DNA from: Marivirga aurantiaca
GTDB taxonomy: Bacteria; Bacteroidota; Bacteroidia; Cytophagales; Cyclobacteriaceae
Reading direction: 5' to 3'
Assembly: GCF_016679925.1 (NCBI RefSeq)
Contig: NZ_JAEQBW010000001.1
Span: 124,001 to 188,000, forward strand
Length of the DNA stretch: 64,000 bases
The notes beneath the pieces are model-generated. The model made no database searches, was not told where the DNA came from, and was given only the letters and a program-made list of their open reading frames with translations. The translations under genes and the position numbers were made by a program. Positions 46,088 through 55,718 of this stretch are shown one piece after another (within the stretch, counting starts at the first letter, position 1; each line of letters begins with the position of its first letter).

Positions 46088-47677
46088 ATGGAATCGAAAG
46101 CAACAATGAAAGAAAACGTGGAAATGATAAGCGAGCATCCTTTATTGACTGATGCGGCCAAAGCTTTCCTCTTTAAATTAGATGAACAATTCAATAGTCA
46201 AAGGGAAAAGCTTTTGGCTTTACGAAAAGAAAAATATGAAAGAATTGCAGCCGGGGAAAAATTGGATTTCCTGGAATCCACCAGGCGTGTCAGAGAATAT
46301 AAAGAATGGTCGGTGGCGCCAATCCCGCAGGATCTTCAGGATAGAAGAGTGGAAATTACAGGGCCGGTTGATAGGAAAATGATCATCAATGCCCTGAATT
46401 CCGATGCCAAAGTGTTCATGGCAGACTTTGAAGATGCCACAAGTCCCATCTGGCAAAACATCCTGGACGGTCAGCAAAATCTATACGATGCCATCAGGAA
46501 TCAAATTGATTTTACGGCACCCAATGGCAAATCCTATCAACTGAAAGAAGACAGAGCAGTATTAAAAGTGCGGCCGCGAGGTTGGCATTTGCCTGAGAAG
46601 CATTTCCTGGTGAATGATCGGCCAATATCCGCATCTTTATTTGATTTCGGCTTGTATTTCTATCACAATGCGCAGGAGCTTCTCCGAAATGGAAGCGGGC
46701 CTTATTTTTACCTGCCCAAGCTGGAAAGCCATGAAGAAGCCAGGCTTTGGAATGATGTATTCACTTTTGCACAGGAAGAGTTGGGAGTACCCCATGGTAC
46801 TATTAAAGCCACTGTTTTAATAGAAACCATTACAGCGGCTTTCGAAATGGAAGAAATCATTTATGAGCTGAAAGACCACATGGCGGGGCTAAATGCCGGC
46901 AGATGGGATTATATTTTCAGTGCCATTAAGGTTTTCAGAAATGATCCTGAATTCATTTTGCCCGATAGAAGTGCCATCACCATGTCGGTACCTTTTATGA
47001 AAGCCTATGCCAATTTGCTGGTAAAAACCTGTCATAAAAGAGGGGCACATGCCATAGGAGGGATGTCAGCTTTTATTCCTTCTAAAGATGAAATGGCCAA
47101 TCAAAAGGCTTTTGAGAAGGTGAAAAAAGATAAAACACTGGAAGCCGAAGCAGGCTATGATGGTACCTGGGTAGCGCATCCCGGCCTAATTCCTCCGGTA
47201 TTGGAAGTGTTTAATCCTTACCTGGAGGGGCGTTCAGATCAGAAACATATCCTTAGAGAAGATTTTACTGTAACAGCCGAAGAGCTGACTGATCCTGATA
47301 TTTTGTACGGATTGGTAACCGAAAAAGGAGTGAGGATGAATATCAATGTGGCACTTTTATACATAGAGTCCTGGCTTCAGGGAACAGGTGCAGCGGCCTT
47401 GTATAACCTGATGGAAGATGCCGCCACTGCGGAAATTAGCCGTGCACAATTATGGCAGTGGTACCACCATAATGTGGAATTTAAAAATGGCTGCATTCTG
47501 AATAAGGCACTCTTTTTAAGATTGCTGAATGAAGAATTAGCAGCTGTCAAAGAATACTTAGGTGAGAAAAGAGTGGATACTGCTAAAATTGATCTGGCAG
47601 CTATCCTTCTGGAAGATTTGGTAGTCAGTGAGGAGTTCGAAGACTTCCTGACACTAAAAGCTTATCCTTTTTTATAG
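46088..47677 (+). CDS. aceB: Malate synthase A
   Basis: Condenses glyoxylate and acetyl-CoA to malate in the glyoxylate shunt. The 529 residues match the A form. Signatures are VEITGPVDRKMIINALNSDA, FMADFEDATSP, RPRGWHLPEKH, KATVLIETITAAFEMEEI, GLNAGRWDYIFS and RGAHAIGGMSAFIPSKD. The isocitrate lyase gene follows on the same strand 134 bp on, with a palindromic element between them. Expression is probably controlled by the ATTCGCT operator upstream. Confidence 0.97.
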   Translation: MESKATMKENVEMISEHPLLTDAAKAFLFKLDEQFNSQREKLLALRKEKYERIAAGEKLDFLESTRRVREYKEWSVAPIPQDLQDRRVEITGPVDRKMIINALNSDAKVFMADFEDATSPIWQNILDGQQNLYDAIRNQIDFTAPNGKSYQLKEDRAVLKVRPRGWHLPEKHFLVNDRPISASLFDFGLYFYHNAQELLRNGSGPYFYLPKLESHEEARLWNDVFTFAQEELGVPHGTIKATVLIETITAAFEMEEIIYELKDHMAGLNAGRWDYIFSAIKVFRNDPEFILPDRSAITMSVPFMKAYANLLVKTCHKRGAHAIGGMSAFIPSKDEMANQKAFEKVKKDKTLEAEAGYDGTWVAHPGLIPPVLEVFNPYLEGRSDQKHILREDFTVTAEELTDPDILYGLVTEKGVRMNINVALLYIESWLQGTGAAALYNLMEDAATAEISRAQLWQWYHHNVEFKNGCILNKALFLRLLNEELAAVKEYLGEKRVDTAKIDLAAILLEDLVVSEEFEDFLTLKAYPFL

Positions 47678-47678
47678 A

Positions 47679-47779
47679 GCCCCTTATATCCCCCAAAGGG
47701 GGAATGGATGGCTAATCAATCTAAAATAAATAAAAACAATTGTTCCAGCGTCTCCATCCTTTGGGGGATTAAAGGGGGC
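47679..47779. repeat. 101-bp palindromic element between aceB and aceA
   Basis: The left arm GCCCCTTATATCCCCCAAAGG (47679-47699) is nearly complementary to the right arm CCTTTGGGGGATTAAAGGGGGC (47758-47779). TCCCCC-AAA-GGGGGA (47689-47703) forms a local hairpin. It begins 2 bp after the aceB stop. Confidence 0.7.
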
Positions 47780-47811
47780 TGGGGCTGGATTTAAACTTAA
47801 AATAAATTATC

Positions 47812-49086
47812 ATGAACAAGCAAGATAGAATAAACGAATTAATCACAGACTGGACAACCAACCCAAGATGGAATGATGTAGAAAGAGCCTATTCCGCTGA
47901 GGAGGTGGTGAAATTATCAGGTTCCGTAAAAATAGAATATAGTCTGGCAAGACAAGGAGCTGAAAGGCTTTGGGATTTATTACAAACCGAAGATTACGTA
48001 GCCGGACTAGGTGCCTTAACTGGTAACCAGGCCATTCAGGAAGTACAGGCCGGCCTGAAAGCTATTTATTTAAGCGGATGGCAGGTAGCTGCAGATGCCA
48101 ACCTTTCCGGACAAATGTACCCTGACCAAAGCTTATACCCGGCTGATAGTGTGCCAAGCGTGGTAAAAAGAATTAATAATGCACTTTTGCGTGCCGATCA
48201 AATCCAATCTGTAACAGGAGAAGGCGAGGTACATTGGATGGCTCCCATTGTAGCCGATGCCGAAGCAGGATTTGGCGGAAATTTAAATGCCTTTGAATTG
48301 ATGAAAGGAATGATCGAAGCTGGTGCTGCGGGCGTGCATTTTGAAGATCAACTATCATCAGCTAAAAAATGCGGACACCTTGGAGGTAAAGTGTTAGTAC
48401 CTACCCAGGAAGCTATTAATAAATTAGTGTCGGCCCGTCTGGCTACTGATGTAATGGGCGTACCCACTATTATCGTAGCAAGAACTGATGCCGATGCGGC
48501 CAACTTAATCACCAGTGATGTGGACGAAAGAGATCATCCATTCATTCAGGGCGGTCGTTCTTCTGAAGGTTTTTATTCAGTGAAGAATGGATTGGAGCAG
48601 GCCATTAGCAGAGGGTTGTCTTATGCGCCTTATGCCGATTTAGTATGGTGTGAAACTTCCCATCCGGATTTGGGAGAAGCAAGGGAATTTGCCCAGGCCA
48701 TCAAAGAAAAATATCCTAATAAGATGTTGGCCTACAACTGTTCACCGTCATTTAACTGGGCAGCTAAACTGACAGAAAATGAAATGTTGGAATACCGTGA
48801 AAGGTTGGCTGAAATGGGCTACAAATTCCAGTTCATTACTTTGGCCGGATTCCACGCATTAAATACTGCTATGTTCGAATTGGCTACTGCTTACAAAGAA
48901 AGAGGCATGGCCGGATATTCTGAATTGCAGCAAAGAGAATTTGCTTTACAGTCAAAAGGATTTAAAGCAGTGAAGCACCAGGCATTTGTGGGAACTGCTT
49001 ATTTTGATGCAGTGCAGAGCGCCTGTACGCAAGGGAAATCTTCTACTCAGGCCTTAAAAGGATCAACTGAAGAAGCACAGTTTTAA
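47812..49086 (+). CDS. aceA: Isocitrate lyase
   Basis: Cleaves isocitrate to succinate and glyoxylate. The 424 residues match the bacterial AceA length. The catalytic loop [14 protein letters not shown] holds the KKCGH signature (about residue 185). Other marks are [62 protein letters not shown] and the C-terminal [14 protein letters not shown]. It is transcribed with aceB or from a promoter inside the 134-bp gap. Confidence 0.97.
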   Translation: MNKQDRINELITDWTTNPRWNDVERAYSAEEVVKLSGSVKIEYSLARQGAERLWDLLQTEDYVAGLGALTGNQAIQEVQAGLKAIYLSGWQVAADANLSGQMYPDQSLYPADSVPSVVKRINNALLRADQIQSVTGEGEVHWMAPIVADAEAGFGGNLNAFELMKGMIEAGAAGVHFEDQLSSAKKCGHLGGKVLVPTQEAINKLVSARLATDVMGVPTIIVARTDADAANLITSDVDERDHPFIQGGRSSEGFYSVKNGLEQAISRGLSYAPYADLVWCETSHPDLGEAREFAQAIKEKYPNKMLAYNCSPSFNWAAKLTENEMLEYRERLAEMGYKFQFITLAGFHALNTAMFELATAYKERGMAGYSELQQREFALQSKGFKAVKHQAFVGTAYFDAVQSACTQGKSSTQALKGSTEEAQF

Positions 49087-49137
49087 TTTTAAACTTAATT
49101 CTATAAACCTTTTTATATTGTTCTATTTCAGTATAAT

Positions 49138-49170
49138 AAAAAAGGATGCTGAACGGGCATCCTTTTATTT
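49138..49170 (+). terminator. Terminator after aceA
   Basis: Perfect 10-bp stem AAAAGGATGC/GCATCCTTTT with a short loop, then a T-rich tail. Confidence 0.9.
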
Positions 49171-49278
49171 TTTTGGAGCAAATATCAACTCTTGAGATAA
49201 TCTAATAATGCCTTATCAAGCATTTGGATGGTTTAATGGCAAAGCTATCAGATTGCACTCATTAACACTTTCTACGCC

Positions 49279-49301
49279 AGCGTTTGTGTCTCACAAATGC
49301 T
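49279..49301. repeat. Hairpin with GTGTCTCAC core
   Basis: AGCGTTTGTG-TCT-CACAAATGCT has a 10-bp stem with one G-T pair. The core GTGTCTCAC is identical to the hairpin at 45816, but the outer stem is different and still paired. Confidence 0.7.
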
Positions 49302-49342
49302 CTCAGAGGAGTTTGAAATTCATCCCGTTTTGATACATATCC

Positions 49343-49394
49343 GCATATCCTATCCCGTGTGCTATGACGCACAGTACACAGGATAGGGATATGC
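49343..49394. repeat. 52-bp interrupted palindrome
   Basis: GCATATCC-TATCC-GTGT pairs with ACAC-GGATA-GGATATGC with single-base bulges, enclosing GTGC/GCAC. It starts 18 bp after the stop of the minus-strand CstB-like gene and may act as its terminator, though it has no T run. Confidence 0.6.
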
Positions 49395-49412
49395 TTAGCA
49401 GGTTTTAGGTTA

Positions 49413-50777
49413 TTACGAATTTGAAGAAGTGGTTGTCAATTGTTTAAATTCCTTAACAGCATCACTTAAATCATACACTTTGGCATTAGGTAATAAACTT
49501 TTTACTATGCTGAAACCTGCAGCAGACCTATAGCCACCGGCACAATGAACAACAACAGGTTTTTGTGTATTAATTTCCGAAGCCCTCTCTCTTAATTCAG
49601 GTAAAGGTATATTTTTGGCAGAATCAAAGAATTTGCCATCTGCTACCTCAGATTGATTCCTAATATCGATGATAGTATAAGCATCCGGATTATTTTTAAA
49701 ATCATCCAAATTTACCTGCGGATCTGTTACGGTTTCACCTTTTGGGTTAGTAACAGCGGCCACTAAATTGTTTTCATAGCCGATTTTTGCAGCACGATAA
49801 ATAGCGAAATTTAAAGCTTCATCATTATCAGCAATCAGGTAATACTTTTCATCCGGTGCGACTATGGAACCCAGCCAGGTCTCAAATTTGTCATCTTCCT
49901 TATTTTGAATGTTGATAGCACCTTTTAAATGACCTTTTTTAAAATCTTCTTTTGCTCTGGTATCAATAATAATTGATCCTTTCGGAATTTCCAGTCCATC
50001 TTTCTTTTCAGCATTTTTAACGGCCTCATCTAAAGCTTTAGCCCCCTTTCTATTGACTTCCACGCTATTGGGAAAGTATTTCGGAATAAACGATTGACCT
50101 TCCAAAAACGCATCCACAAATTTACCTTTATCCTTTATTTGGAATGCCCAGTTATTGGCTTTTTCATTGGCGATGGTGCTTGATAAATCACTGCTCATAT
50201 TTTTACCACAAAGTGAGCCGGCACCATGAGCAGGGTAAACAATGGTATCATCAGACAAATCTGCGAAAACATCATTTACAGTATCATACATCATGCCCGC
50301 CAGTTCTTTTCTGCTTACTTGTATGTTGCCAGCTCCTTCTCTTAAGTCCGGCCGGCCTACATCTCCAACAAATAAAGAATCACCGGTGAAAACTGCTTTT
50401 TGCTCTCTGTTTTCATCTAGTAAAAGATAAGAATTATGGTCAGGTGAATGGCCGGGAGTAAATAGTGCTTTAAAAGTTACCTGGCCGATTTTCACTTCGT
50501 CTCCATGCCCCATATGTGTATAGTCATAGCTTACTCCTACCTTCTCATTCACATAAATGGTGGCGCCAAATCTCTTTTGAATTTCCAGGTGGCTACTAAT
50601 AAAATCAGCATGAGGATGAGTTTCAAAAACTGCAACAATCTTTGCATTATGCTCTTCCGAAAACTTGACAAACGGTTCAATATCTCGATATGGATCTACT
50701 AAAGCCACTTTACCTTCACTTTCTATAGCAAAAGAGCCTTGTGCAAGGGCTTCATCATAAAAATGTTTAATATTCAT
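49413..50777 (-). CDS. CstB-like persulfide dioxygenase-rhodanese fusion
   Basis: A 454-residue cytoplasmic enzyme. The N-terminal metallo-beta-lactamase fold (1-245) is ETHE1-like: THPHADF, GHSPDHNSY, GDSLFVGDVGRPDL and PAHGAGSLCGKNMS supply the iron ligands. Two rhodanese domains follow. The first (about 255-350) has no catalytic Cys (LIADNDE at the loop). The second (about 360-450) has HCAGGYRS. This order, with a pseudo-rhodanese, is that of CstB, which oxidises persulfides and yields thiosulfate. A GTAAC-N4-GTTAC box lies 73 bp upstream. A second copy begins beyond the right edge. Confidence 0.9.
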   Translation of the reverse strand: MNIKHFYDEALAQGSFAIESEGKVALVDPYRDIEPFVKFSEEHNAKIVAVFETHPHADFISSHLEIQKRFGATIYVNEKVGVSYDYTHMGHGDEVKIGQVTFKALFTPGHSPDHNSYLLLDENREQKAVFTGDSLFVGDVGRPDLREGAGNIQVSRKELAGMMYDTVNDVFADLSDDTIVYPAHGAGSLCGKNMSSDLSSTIANEKANNWAFQIKDKGKFVDAFLEGQSFIPKYFPNSVEVNRKGAKALDEAVKNAEKKDGLEIPKGSIIIDTRAKEDFKKGHLKGAINIQNKEDDKFETWLGSIVAPDEKYYLIADNDEALNFAIYRAAKIGYENNLVAAVTNPKGETVTDPQVNLDDFKNNPDAYTIIDIRNQSEVADGKFFDSAKNIPLPELRERASEINTQKPVVVHCAGGYRSAAGFSIVKSLLPNAKVYDLSDAVKEFKQLTTTSSNS

Positions 50778-50849
50778 AGGTTGTTCATTTTATATTGAAA
50801 ATAAGATTTAATTGTTAAAACTATTAACGGGGATGTAAACCGATGGATA

Positions 50850-50863
50850 GTAACATTTGTTAC
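50850..50863 (-). promoter_or_regulatory. Crp/Fnr-like box upstream of the CstB-like gene
   Basis: GTAACATTTGTTAC, with perfect half-sites. At the 22-bp spacing seen elsewhere there is no good -7 element; the nearest candidate TAGTTTTA is 4 bp further downstream, so promoter strength or geometry differs. Confidence 0.6.
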
Positions 50864-50892
50864 AATTTGAAAGTGAAGGAAGGGATTTTAAT

Positions 50893-50915
50893 TAAAGCTT
50901 AACTTAATAGCATTG
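50893..50915. repeat. Solo terminal arm of the MITE-like element
   Basis: A 23-bp stretch TAAAGCTTAACTTAATAGC plus ATTG is identical to the right end of the element at 11436-11524. The other arm is absent, suggesting a decayed copy. Confidence 0.65.
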
Positions 50916-50971
50916 ACAGAAAAGGGGGCAGGGGGTGTATGCTAACTGAAATGGAGCAAATACAGAATTCA

Positions 50972-51004
50972 TAAAAAAAAGCCGGACTTTTCAGACCGGC
51001 TTTT
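50972..51004 (-). terminator. katG terminator
   Basis: On the minus strand AAAAGCCGG/CCGGCTTTT forms a 9-bp stem with a 10-nt loop and a T run, 25 bp after the katG stop. Confidence 0.92.
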
Positions 51005-51028
51005 AGTATTAATGAGTGAAGATTTAAT

Positions 51029-53302
<2,274 letters not shown>

Positions 53303-53328
53303 TCATTCATTTAAATATGTAACTCATA

Positions 53329-53336
53329 CAAAAATA
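53329..53336 (-). promoter_or_regulatory. katG -7 element
   Basis: TATTTTTG on the minus strand matches TAnnTTTG, predicting a leader of about 25 nt. Confidence 0.6.
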
Positions 53337-53372
53337 AGCTATTAATTAGAGGTTCTAACTATTGATATCAAT

Positions 53373-53405
53373 GATTTTATCTATGTTAATATAGATTTTA
53401 TCTAT
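53373..53405 (-). promoter_or_regulatory. OxyR-like direct repeat upstream of katG
   Basis: GATTTTATCTAT occurs twice (53373-53384 and 53394-53405), 21 bp apart. The second copy lies in ATAG-ATTTTAT-CTAT, which fits the OxyR half-site ATAGnTnnnAnCTAT exactly; the first fits it at the CTAT side. Position is about -50 to -80 relative to the predicted start. Confidence 0.6.
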
Positions 53406-53488
53406 CAATAAATAAGACATAAAACAGGACTTAATAACTTGAGTTCCACTGTAAATGATAACGTCTTCCTTTACGGGTGTAGGCTATG

Positions 53489-53534
53489 CCGCAAAATTAA
53501 GACTTACTTTATTAAAAAGTCTTAATTTATGCGG
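53489..53534. repeat. Long near-perfect hairpin
   Basis: CCGCAAAATTAAGACTT and AAGTCTTAATTTATGCGG pair over 17 bp with one bulge, around an 11-nt loop. It lies in the 350-bp gap between katG and the rhodanese operon. It may be a terminator for the minus-strand operon or a small mobile palindrome; there is no T run. Confidence 0.55.
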
Positions 53535-53650
53535 TATCTCAACCAATTATCAGAAAGTCAGAAGTTAAACAAAAACCAACTGTAGGTTTGCATTCTGCTA
53601 TGAGATCTCTACTTTTCTTCAACTTCTTTTTCGACTCCCTGCTCTTGGCA

Positions 53651-53863
53651 CTATTTTTTATTTCTTGGAACTTCGCAGTTTCCACTGGCGCAGTTTCCGC
53701 CTCCACAACCTTGATTGAACAAGGCTAAAAAGGTGAAAAGTGTGCCAATTCCTCCTGCTAACAAATCCGAATTCATTAAACCAATAAATACTAAATAAAA
53801 GCCTACGGCTAATCTGAGCCATCTCATAATGGTCCAGGGCGTATATAAAATAGTTTTAATCAT
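53651..53863 (-). CDS. DUF2892-like membrane protein with Cys-rich tail
   Basis: A 70-residue inner-membrane protein (about residues 12-48 hydrophobic) that ends in GCGGGNCASGNCEV, three Cys in a Gly-rich tail suited to binding metal or sulfane sulfur. It overlaps the upstream rhodanese gene by 4 bp. In E. coli YgaP a rhodanese and a DUF2892 membrane part are fused; here they are separate, coupled genes. Confidence 0.82.
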   Translation of the reverse strand: MIKTILYTPWTIMRWLRLAVGFYLVFIGLMNSDLLAGGIGTLFTFLALFNQGCGGGNCASGNCEVPRNKK

Positions 53864-54174
53864 ATTAACTTTCTATCGAGCGAAACCCAGGCCCCGCCAT
53901 TATAAACCTTTTCATAACCTTTTGCCTTTAATATGCTTTTAGCACGACCGCTTCTCATGCCTGAAGCACAACAGGTGATGATGGCTTGATCCTTATTCTT
54001 CAGTTTGGATAAATTAGAAACAAGACTTTCTACAGGAATATTCATGGCATTTTTAATGTGTCCACCTTGAAATTCTCCCTTGGTACGCACATCCAAAATA
54101 ATAGCTCCTTCCGCAGTTAATTGTTTAAAATCAGCAGCCGGGCCCAGTCCGAATAATTTTCTTAAAAAACTCAT
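53860..54174 (-). CDS. Rhodanese-like sulfurtransferase
   Basis: A 104-residue single rhodanese domain. ILDVRTKGEFQGGHIKNAMNIP is the family opening and the catalytic loop is CCASGMRSG, followed by YNGGAW. A short N-terminal hydrophobic segment (MSFLRKLFGLGPAAD) may associate with membrane. It moves sulfane sulfur between thiols. It overlaps genes on both sides by 4 bp. Confidence 0.93.
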   Translation of the reverse strand: MSFLRKLFGLGPAADFKQLTAEGAIILDVRTKGEFQGGHIKNAMNIPVESLVSNLSKLKNKDQAIITCCASGMRSGRAKSILKAKGYEKVYNGGAWVSLDRKLI

Positions 54175-54437
54175 AATGATAATGCATAATTTTCAGCCTC
54201 ATACCAGGAACCACCATTGTGACAAATAATGCCCTTTGCTTGTAAAATCTGCTGAGCCATTCCGCTTCTGTTTCCTGATGCACAGCATAAAATGATTTCT
54301 CCTTCCATTTTGCTGATTTCGTCAATTTTATCATCAATTTCGTGCAATGGAATGTTGATTGAATCTTGCGCATGTCCCGATTCAAATTCCCCGGCTGACC
54401 TTACGTCAATAATTGTTTTATTACTTGATTTTCTCAT
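54171..54437 (-). CDS. Short rhodanese-like sulfurtransferase
   Basis: An 88-residue rhodanese domain with IIDVRSAGEFESGHAQDSINIP and the catalytic loop CCASGNRSG. It is the first gene of a three-gene operon (rhodanese, rhodanese, DUF2892), all coupled by 4-bp overlaps. The operon has a Crp/Fnr-like box at the class II position and a predicted 21-nt leader. Confidence 0.93.
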   Translation of the reverse strand: MRKSSNKTIIDVRSAGEFESGHAQDSINIPLHEIDDKIDEISKMEGEIILCCASGNRSGMAQQILQAKGIICHNGGSWYEAENYALSL

Positions 54438-54462
54438 TTTATTTTTTGTTTAATGTTACTAA

Positions 54463-54506
54463 CAAAGTAACGGACTTTTGCTACATAGTTTGGTAACAGA
54501 TGTTAC
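54463..54506 (-). promoter_or_regulatory. Crp/Fnr-like box plus -7 element for the rhodanese operon
   Basis: GTAACAGATGTTAC (54493-54506) sits in 10-bp half-sites TTTGGTAACA/TGTTACCAAA. Exactly 22 bp downstream on the minus strand is TTACTTTG (54470-54463), one mismatch to TAnnTTTG. Confidence 0.75.
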
Positions 54507-54525
54507 CAAATAAGGCTAATAACCA

Positions 54526-54732
54526 TCAGGTATTTCTCCTCCGGGAGGAAATCCCGAATGGTAAATAAAGCGGACAGAAACTGATGAAACTTGTAACTAT
54601 AAAAACCAGTGCCAGAATGCCTAAAATTATTGCCAGGGTTCCGCTGATAACACCTAAGTAATACAATACTCCTATTGTAATGGCTAATAAAGTCCTTATG
54701 GTTTTATCAGCAGTTCCCATATTTGCTTTCAT
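54526..54732 (-). CDS. DUF2892 inner-membrane protein
   Basis: A 68-residue protein with two membrane helices (about 14-32 and 34-52) and the DUF2892 pattern MGTADKTIRTLLAITIGVLYYLG, then FCPLYLPFGIS. This matches the membrane part of YgaP-type sulfurtransferases. It has its own Crp/Fnr-like box and a predicted 19-nt leader. Confidence 0.88.
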   Translation of the reverse strand: MKANMGTADKTIRTLLAITIGVLYYLGVISGTLAIILGILALVFIVTSFISFCPLYLPFGISSRRRNT

Positions 54733-54755
54733 AATCTTTTTGAATTTGTTTAGGT

Positions 54756-54799
54756 GAAATATAGCTTATAATTTGGTATGGTATTGTAACATTTGTTAC
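54756..54799 (-). promoter_or_regulatory. Crp/Fnr-like box plus -7 element for the DUF2892 gene
   Basis: GTAACATTTGTTAC (54786-54799), then 22 bp, then TATATTTC (54763-54756) on the minus strand, one mismatch to TAnnTTTG. Confidence 0.75.
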
Positions 54800-54900
54800 T
54801 GATAAAACCATTTCGTTTAGTTTTCTCACGAGTCTGCTTTTTTCTGATAATCAATATTAAAAAAGCCAGTATCCTGCTCTTTTTGTTTACCACCTATCTG

Positions 54901-55488
54901 TCATTCAAGCTCTTTTAGATAAGCTTTAAAATCTGATGTGTTAAAATCTCCCATGCCTGAATGTGTGAGAGCCAGGTTTCCTTTTGCATCAATTACATAA
55001 GTAGTAGGAATACTTTGTGAGTAATACATAGAAGGAAGTCCTTTTGGAGCCTGATAAATTTCAAAATCAAAATTCTTTTTTTGGTGAAATTTCATAGCTC
55101 TCGTAAAATCATCGTCAACAGATAACATAATAAATGCTACTTTATCCTTATCTACATCCTTATAGAGCTTATTAATTCCCGGCATTTCAGCTAAACATGG
55201 CGGGCACCAGCTGGCCCAAATATTGAGAAAAATCACTTTGCCCCTTAATGATTCCATATCCAATTTTTCTCCATTGGAACTAATCAGTTTCATGGAAAAA
55301 TCAGCTTGTGGGTAGCTTTCATTCTCAGCGAATTCTTTTTCTGTATCCGGATCCATTAAGCCTGTTACCAATACCCCTCGTTGTACAAAACCTAGTACCT
55401 CCGTGTGTAAGCCAGTTATATACAAGGTTCCAATAATGCCAAATATGATACTATATTCGATTAAGTTTTTTTTCGTACTTTTCTTCAT
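54901..55488 (-). CDS. TlpA-like membrane-anchored thioredoxin
   Basis: A 195-residue protein with an uncleaved N-terminal anchor (about 9-27) and a periplasmic thioredoxin fold (about 62-190). The redox motif is WCPPC in LNIWASWCPPCLAEMPG, and the cis-Pro region is SIPTTYVID. It probably reduces disulfides or persulfides in the periplasm. A degenerate but correctly spaced Crp/Fnr-like box is 102-115 bp upstream. Confidence 0.92.
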   Translation of the reverse strand: MKKSTKKNLIEYSIIFGIIGTLYITGLHTEVLGFVQRGVLVTGLMDPDTEKEFAENESYPQADFSMKLISSNGEKLDMESLRGKVIFLNIWASWCPPCLAEMPGINKLYKDVDKDKVAFIMLSVDDDFTRAMKFHQKKNFDFEIYQAPKGLPSMYYSQSIPTTYVIDAKGNLALTHSGMGDFNTSDFKAYLKELE

Positions 55489-55559
55489 GTTTCTAATCTT
55501 CTAATCTTCTAATTCAATTTAGTGGCACATCTTGGTAATGATTTTTGTGTTCTTAGTTG

Positions 55560-55603
55560 CAAAATTAACTTACCCACTTAAATAAAGCTGTAACTTTTAT
55601 TAC
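55560..55603 (-). promoter_or_regulatory. Crp/Fnr-like box plus -7 element for tlpA
   Basis: GTAACTTTTATTAC (55590-55603, one half-site mismatch) within AAAGCTGTAAC/ATTACAGCTTT symmetry, then 22 bp, then TAATTTTG (55567-55560), a perfect TAnnTTTG. The symmetry may also serve as terminator of the upstream nucleotidase-like gene. Confidence 0.65.
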
Positions 55604-55718
55604 AGCTTTATTCTTTTAAAGAGGAAACAAAAATTTAACTATCAATGGCCCCTGTTTTTCTATAATCAAGAAATATCATTTTCTATTTTTCCTATTTCTG
55701 GAAATTAAACTGATTGTT

